Positions 5,265 through 8,699 of a stretch of DNA of 8,699 nucleotides are shown here, piece by piece. Within the stretch, counting starts at the first letter, position 1. Each line of letters starts with the position of its first letter. A program made the position numbers and the translations under genes. Origin of the DNA: Alphaproteobacteria bacterium (GTDB lineage: Bacteria; Pseudomonadota; Alphaproteobacteria; Rhizobiales; Beijerinckiaceae); assembly GCA_009920595.1 (NCBI GenBank), contig RFZR01000054.1:1-8699 (forward strand). Reading direction: 5' to 3'. The notes under the pieces are model-generated. The model saw nothing but the letters and a program-made list of their open reading frames with translations. It was not told where the DNA came from and did no database searches.

Positions 5265-7676
5265 TCAGAGCGGAACTTTCGGCACAGAGCGCACAGGTTT
5301 CGCGGCGGCTTTACGCGGCGGCGCTTTCTTACCGGTCTTCGCTCTCGCCTCTGCCACCGCTTTTTCCGGCTTCGGAGTCACAGGACCTTCAAGATAAACA
5401 AAGCCAAGCTTTTTATCTTTGTCATCACCTTCAACAACAACCCGAACGCCGCCGCCCTGTTTCAATTTGCCAAAGAGCAATTCATCGGCAAGCGGTTGCT
5501 TGATCGCGGATTGAATAAGACGCGCCATAGGGCGTGCACCCATCGTCTCATCATAACCATGATCGACAAGCCAAACGCGCGCATCATCTGAGAGTTCAAT
5601 CGTGACATTGCGATCCGCCAATTGCGCTTCAAGCTGAAGCACAAATTTATCGACAACTTTGCCGACCACTTCTTTCGGCAATTGCGCGAAAGAAATAATC
5701 TGATCAAGACGATTGCGGAATTCGGGTGCAAAGAGACGATTGATCGCTTCCTGATCATCACCTTCGCGTTTTGTCCGCGTAAATCCGAATGCGGCTTTGG
5801 CAAGATCGGCCGCACCCGCATTCGTTGTCATGATCAAAATCACATTGCGGAAGTCAACGGTCTTGCCGTGATGATCGGTGAGCTTGCCGTGATCCATCAC
5901 TTGCAGAAGAATGTTGAAGAGATCCGGATGCGCTTTCTCGATTTCATCAAGCAGCAACACGCAATGCGGATGCTGATCAACCGCGTCGGTAAGCAAACCG
6001 CCCTGATCGAACCCGACATAACCCGGAGGTGCGCCGATCAAACGCGAGACCGCGTGACGCTCCATATATTCCGACATATCAAATCTTTTGATTTCAACGC
6101 CAAGCGATGAAGCAAGTTGGCGCGCGACTTCCGTTTTGCCGACACCGGTCGGACCCGCAAAGAGATAGCAGCCAATCGGCTTTTCAGGATCACGCAAACC
6201 TGCACGCGCCAATTTGATCGCCGAGGTCAACGCCGAGATCGCCTGATCCTGACCATAAACAACGCGTTTCAATGTGTTTTCAAGCGATTGCAGAACTTCT
6301 GAATCATCTTTCGAAACGGTCTTTGGCGGGATACGCGCCATCGTTGAAACGGTAGCTTCAATCTCAGCCACGCCAATCGTGCGTTTTCTCTTGCTGTCAG
6401 CAACAAGCATTTGCGCCGCGCCACTCTCATCAATCACGTCGATGGCTTTATCCGGCAATTTGCGATCATGAATATAGCGCGCAGACAACTCAACCGCTGC
6501 TTTGATTGCATCATTCGAATATTTAAGACCATGATAATCCTCATAATAGGGCTTCAACCCTTTGAGGATTTCAATCGCATCCGGAATTGAAGGTTCATTC
6601 ACATCAATCTTCTGGAAACGACGCAAAAGCGCGCGGTCCTTTTCGAAGAATTGACGGAATTCTTTATAGGTTGTTGAGCCGATACAGCGAAGCGTGCCTT
6701 GCGCGAGCGCGGGCTTTAACAAATTCGAGGCATCCATGGCCCCGCCAGAAGTCGCGCCCGCACCGATGACGGTGTGAATCTCATCGATAAACAAAATCGC
6801 ATTTTTATGTGTTTCGATGTCTTTCACAACTTGCTTCAAGCGTTCTTCGAAATCACCACGATAGCGCGTGCCAGCGAGCAAGAGACCCATATCGAGCGCG
6901 AAGACCGTGGCACCGGATAAAACCGCAGGCACTTCATCGCGTGTGATCTTTAAAGCGAGACCTTCGGCAATCGCTGTTTTGCCGACACCCGGTTCACCAA
7001 CAAGAAGCGGATTATTTTTCTGGCGCCGACACAAAACCTGAATCGTGCGTTTCACTTCCGCTTCACGACCGATCAAAGGATCAATTTTACCATCAACGGC
7101 TTTTTTGTTGAGATTGACGCAATAGGCATCAAGCGCTTCGCCTTTCTTGCGCGGTGCGCTGCCACTCTTGCCTGCAGCCTGCTCACCACCGCTCGCCTCT
7201 TCATCCTCTTCAGCAGACTCGGGATCTGGTGTCACAGGGCGTTTCGCGATTCCATGCGATATATAATTGACCGCATCGTAACGCGTCATATCCTGCTCTT
7301 GCAGGAAATAGGCGGCATAAGATTCACGTTCAGCAAAAATGGCTACGAGAATATTTGCTCCCGTTACCTCTTCCCGCCCCGATGATTGCACATGGATCAC
7401 CGCGCGTTGGATGACGCGTTGAAAGCCGGCGGTCGGCTTCGCATCACCGGGAGCCGCCATCACAAGGCTTGATAATTCGCCATCGAGATAATCGAAGAGA
7501 TTACGACGCAAGAGATCAATATCAACACCGCAAGCGCGCATCACCGCAACCGCGTCGCGTTCTTCCGTCAAGCCAAGAAGGAGATGCTCGAGCGTCGCGT
7601 ATTCGTGGCGTCGCTCATTGGCGAGCGAAAGGGCCTTATGCAGAACCAGTTCGAGGCTTTTTGAAAATGAGGGCAT
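5265..7676 (-). CDS. clpA: ATP-dependent Clp protease ATP-binding subunit ClpA
   Basis: This 803-residue ClpA is the AAA+ unfoldase that threads substrates into ClpP. The N-terminal Clp_N repeat domain spans about residues 1-145 (SLELVLHKALSLANERRHEY, HLLLGL) and docks ClpS. A Glu/Gly/Ser-rich linker follows (about 150-180). The D1 module has Walker A GEPGVGKT (227-234), pore-loop GTRYRGDFE (269-277) and Walker B ILFIDE (294-299). The D2 module has Walker A GPTGVGKT (508-515), pore-loop GYVGF (552-556), Walker B VLLLDE (573-578) and NRLD (655-658). FGF (630-632) occupies the position of the ClpP-docking IGL loop of E. coli ClpA. There is no ClpB-type middle coiled coil, which separates it from ClpB/ClpC. 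A Lys/Ala/Pro-rich tail of about 35 residues ends the protein. ATG 7674-7676 has AAAGGA upstream and lies 12 nt after clpS. Confidence 0.97.
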   Translation of the reverse strand: MPSFSKSLELVLHKALSLANERRHEYATLEHLLLGLTEERDAVAVMRACGVDIDLLRRNLFDYLDGELSSLVMAAPGDAKPTAGFQRVIQRAVIHVQSSGREEVTGANILVAIFAERESYAAYFLQEQDMTRYDAVNYISHGIAKRPVTPDPESAEEDEEASGGEQAAGKSGSAPRKKGEALDAYCVNLNKKAVDGKIDPLIGREAEVKRTIQVLCRRQKNNPLLVGEPGVGKTAIAEGLALKITRDEVPAVLSGATVFALDMGLLLAGTRYRGDFEERLKQVVKDIETHKNAILFIDEIHTVIGAGATSGGAMDASNLLKPALAQGTLRCIGSTTYKEFRQFFEKDRALLRRFQKIDVNEPSIPDAIEILKGLKPYYEDYHGLKYSNDAIKAAVELSARYIHDRKLPDKAIDVIDESGAAQMLVADSKRKRTIGVAEIEATVSTMARIPPKTVSKDDSEVLQSLENTLKRVVYGQDQAISALTSAIKLARAGLRDPEKPIGCYLFAGPTGVGKTEVARQLASSLGVEIKRFDMSEYMERHAVSRLIGAPPGYVGFDQGGLLTDAVDQHPHCVLLLDEIEKAHPDLFNILLQVMDHGKLTDHHGKTVDFRNVILIMTTNAGAADLAKAAFGFTRTKREGDDQEAINRLFAPEFRNRLDQIISFAQLPKEVVGKVVDKFVLQLEAQLADRNVTIELSDDARVWLVDHGYDETMGARPMARLIQSAIKQPLADELLFGKLKQGGGVRVVVEGDDKDKKLGFVYLEGPVTPKPEKAVAEARAKTGKKAPPRKAAAKPVRSVPKVPL

Positions 7677-7688
7677 CGATCTGGTCCT

Positions 7689-8021
7689 TTAGCTCTTTTC
7701 CATCACACATTGCAGCGGATGCTGATGCTGACGGGCAAAATCCATAACGAGGGTCACTTTGGTTTCAGCGACTTCATAAGTAAAGACGCCGCATTCCCCG
7801 ACACCATTTTGATGCACATGCATCATGATCCGATAGGCGTCGTCTTGCGATTTGTTGAAAAAATGCTGCAGCACATGAACAACAAATTCCATCGGTGTGA
7901 AATCATCATTCAACAGCAGTACACGGTAGAGGTTCGGCTTTTTGGTCACGGGCTTCGTGCGGGTGATCACCGCCGTGCCCGTATGCGAGTCATCCCCGCC
8001 CCGACGGGTGGGAGCCGCCAT
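7689..8021 (-). CDS. clpS: ClpA adaptor protein ClpS
   Basis: ClpS recognises N-degron substrates and delivers them to ClpA. With ATG 8019-8021 the protein has 110 residues: a flexible N-tail (1-30), then the core LYRVLLLNDDFTPMEFVVHV. The peptide-pocket residues are N38, D39, D40 and M43, with H70 in HVHQNGVGECGVFTYEVAET and the closing HPLQCVMEK. All pocket residues expected in a functional adaptor are present. The start is uncertain. ATG 8019-8021 fits the usual family N-terminus but has no clear ribosome-binding site. ATG 8091-8093, in frame, has AGG 5 nt upstream and would add 24 residues beginning MRAFLTFLIGFAAKRLGAF. The gene lies 12 nt before clpA, so the two are almost certainly co-transcribed, and it is separated from the phasin gene by two terminators. 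Confidence 0.93.
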   Translation of the reverse strand: MAAPTRRGGDDSHTGTAVITRTKPVTKKPNLYRVLLLNDDFTPMEFVVHVLQHFFNKSQDDAYRIMMHVHQNGVGECGVFTYEVAETKVTLVMDFARQHQHPLQCVMEKS

Positions 8022-8143
8022 CGCACGCGGAACTTGGAACGCGCCAAGCCGCTTCGCCGCAAAACCAATCAAAAAAGTCAAAAATGCCCTCATATCCGCC
8101 TGAACGCCATTCTTCTCCAGAATCCCGGAGGCCAATCGGAGAA

Positions 8144-8173
8144 AGAATGCGCCGATCGCGCCTATTGTTCAAG
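8144..8173 (-). promoter_or_regulatory. Candidate heat-shock (sigma32-type) promoter for clpS-clpA
   Basis: On the minus strand CTTGAA (8173-8168) is followed after 16 nt by CGCATTCT (8151-8144). This resembles the RpoH pattern CTTGAA / CCCCATNT, with a complete -35 and a partial -10. It lies downstream of both phasin terminators and upstream of both possible clpS starts. Heat-shock control of Clp genes is common, so the position is plausible. The -10 match is imperfect and the call is tentative. Confidence 0.3.
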
Positions 8174-8251
8174 TTATGCATTCGAAGCACCGACTACCAG
8201 AGGAAGCAAAGTCGCATCAGCCCAAAAAGGCCAAAAGAAAGCGTGCAAAAT

Positions 8252-8279
8252 AAAAAAGGGTCCGGAAACTCCGGACCCT
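8252..8279 (-). terminator. Strong intrinsic terminator (second of two after the phasin gene)
   Basis: Arms AGGGTCCGGA (8257-8266) and TCCGGACCCT (8270-8279) are perfect complements. On the minus strand the stem is followed by six T, then A and four T. This is the stronger of the two signals and should isolate clpS from phasin transcription. Confidence 0.9.
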
Positions 8280-8296
8280 GAACGGATAAATACCGC

Positions 8297-8315
8297 AAAA
8301 CCGGCCGAAAGCCGG
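8297..8315 (-). terminator. Intrinsic terminator (first of two after the phasin gene)
   Basis: A 5-bp GC stem (CCGGC 8301-8305 with GCCGG 8311-8315) with a 5-nt loop is followed on the minus strand by TTTT. It lies about 25 nt after the phasin stop. It is weaker than the terminator at 8252-8279. Confidence 0.6.
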
Positions 8316-8319
8316 CCCC

Positions 8320-8345
8320 GGAATTACTTCATATTGGAATTACTT
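8320..8345. repeat. 10-bp direct repeat spanning the phasin stop codon
   Basis: The sequence ggaattactt occurs at 8320-8329 and 8336-8345. On the minus strand this is AAGTAATTCC twice, the first copy containing the last Lys codon and the TAA stop of the phasin gene. It looks like a small local duplication just past the stop. Confidence 0.75.
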
Positions 8346-8681
8346 GGCAGCCGTCTGCACCTTGCTGATGATCGCTTCGTATGGCTTCACGCTGTCCTTC
8401 GCGATGTCGGTGTAGAGTTCGCCGAGCTTCGATGCATAAGCCACGAAACCTTCATAGGCTGACTTGGCGAAATCCGACTGAATTTCGAATGCCTTGTCGA
8501 GAGTCTTGGCACCAACGAGCTTTTCGACAACGGCTGAGCTCTGCTCGAAAGCCTTTTTCGAATAATCGGCGGTTTCCGTGGCAATCGCCTGAACATTCTT
8601 AGTGGTCGCGCCGAAGCTCTTCACTGCGAGATCGATGCCGTCTTTGTTCAATTTCTGGAAATCTTCAAATTGGTTAAACAT
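8340..8681 (-). CDS. Phasin family protein
   Basis: This is a 113-residue phasin of the Phasin_2 type (PF09361). Phasins coat polyhydroxyalkanoate granules in the cytoplasm and limit their coalescence. The protein is almost entirely predicted amphipathic helix. It begins MFNQFEDFQKLNKDGIDLAV, has a helical middle QAIATETADYSKKAFEQSSA, the central VVEKLVGAKTLDKAFEIQSDFAKSAYEGF block typical of the family, and a short AAK end. It has no Cys or Trp and no signal peptide. Its length matches the short phasins common in Hyphomicrobiales. ATG 8679-8681 has the purine-rich AAAGAGAGAC upstream. Promoter elements lie beyond the window. The two terminators downstream indicate that it forms its own transcription unit, consistent with the high expression usual for phasins. 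Confidence 0.9.
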   Translation of the reverse strand: MFNQFEDFQKLNKDGIDLAVKSFGATTKNVQAIATETADYSKKAFEQSSAVVEKLVGAKTLDKAFEIQSDFAKSAYEGFVAYASKLGELYTDIAKDSVKPYEAIISKVQTAAK

Positions 8682-8699
8682 GGTTTTGTCTCTCTTTGT

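Larger units (their letters stand above)
8022..8339. other. Intergenic region between phasin and clpS
   Basis: About 318 nt separate the phasin stop from the conservative clpS start (246 nt if clpS starts at 8093). The phasin-proximal part holds two tandem terminators. The remaining AT-richer stretch, about 8094-8250, should hold the clpS-clpA promoter. The long open frame on the plus strand here is antisense to clpS and has no protein-like features. Confidence 0.6.

Noticed and set aside
5622..6110. 162-residue plus-strand open frame opposite clpA
   Set aside because: It lies antisense to conserved ClpA sequence and shows no domain or plausible start signal.
7710..8462. 250-residue plus-strand open frame opposite clpS and the phasin end
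   Set aside because: It is antisense to clpS and runs through the terminators. The composition is rich in Arg/His/Gln without domain signatures, as expected for a shadow of a coding region.

Overview
The window looks like a chromosomal segment of an alphaproteobacterium of the order Hyphomicrobiales (Rhizobiales). The evidence is family content and gene order: a DivK-type receiver divergent from a DUF3572 gene, DUF3108 divergent from a RidA-family gene, the series RidA / glycerophosphodiester phosphodiesterase / FemAB-like GNAT / HIT, and clpS-clpA next to a phasin. A family-level placement (Beijerinckiaceae-like) is only a guess. By eye the GC content is moderate, below that of many free-living relatives.

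Layout. Positions 1-310 (minus) hold the start of a secreted, Thr/Asn/Gly-rich surface or autotransporter-like protein that runs off the window. Positions 311-734 are non-coding and hold two tandem duplications, two inverted repeats of the form TGAC-N5-GTCA, and a strong hairpin terminator. Positions 735-1384 hold two divergent broken genes, a DivK-like receiver (minus) and a DUF3572 gene (plus), with a CtrA-like site between them. An intact exported DUF3108 protein follows (1395-2240, minus). From 2311 a plus-strand operon runs: broken ridA, then intact GDPD, FemAB-like GNAT and HIT genes, overlapping or closely spaced, ending at 5054. Convergent to it is a minus-strand group of clpS (7689-8021), clpA (5265-7676) and an unlisted 57-residue one-helix membrane protein (5060-5233). 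A phasin gene (8340-8681, minus) closes the window, followed by two tandem terminators that separate it from clpS.

How the genes work together. ClpS delivers N-degron substrates to the ClpA unfoldase, which feeds ClpP (not in the window). The phasin points to polyhydroxyalkanoate granules. The plus-strand operon is a housekeeping set without one obvious common pathway.

The most notable observation is that three neighbouring genes within 2 kb (DivK-like, DUF3572, RidA) are each recognisable at both ends but lack an internal segment, and each is out of frame across the gap. The missing lengths are about 22, 100 and 110 nt, estimated from remembered family lengths. The genes around and after them look intact. 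This may reflect deletion-driven gene decay, or an assembly or amplification artefact. Read-level checking would decide.
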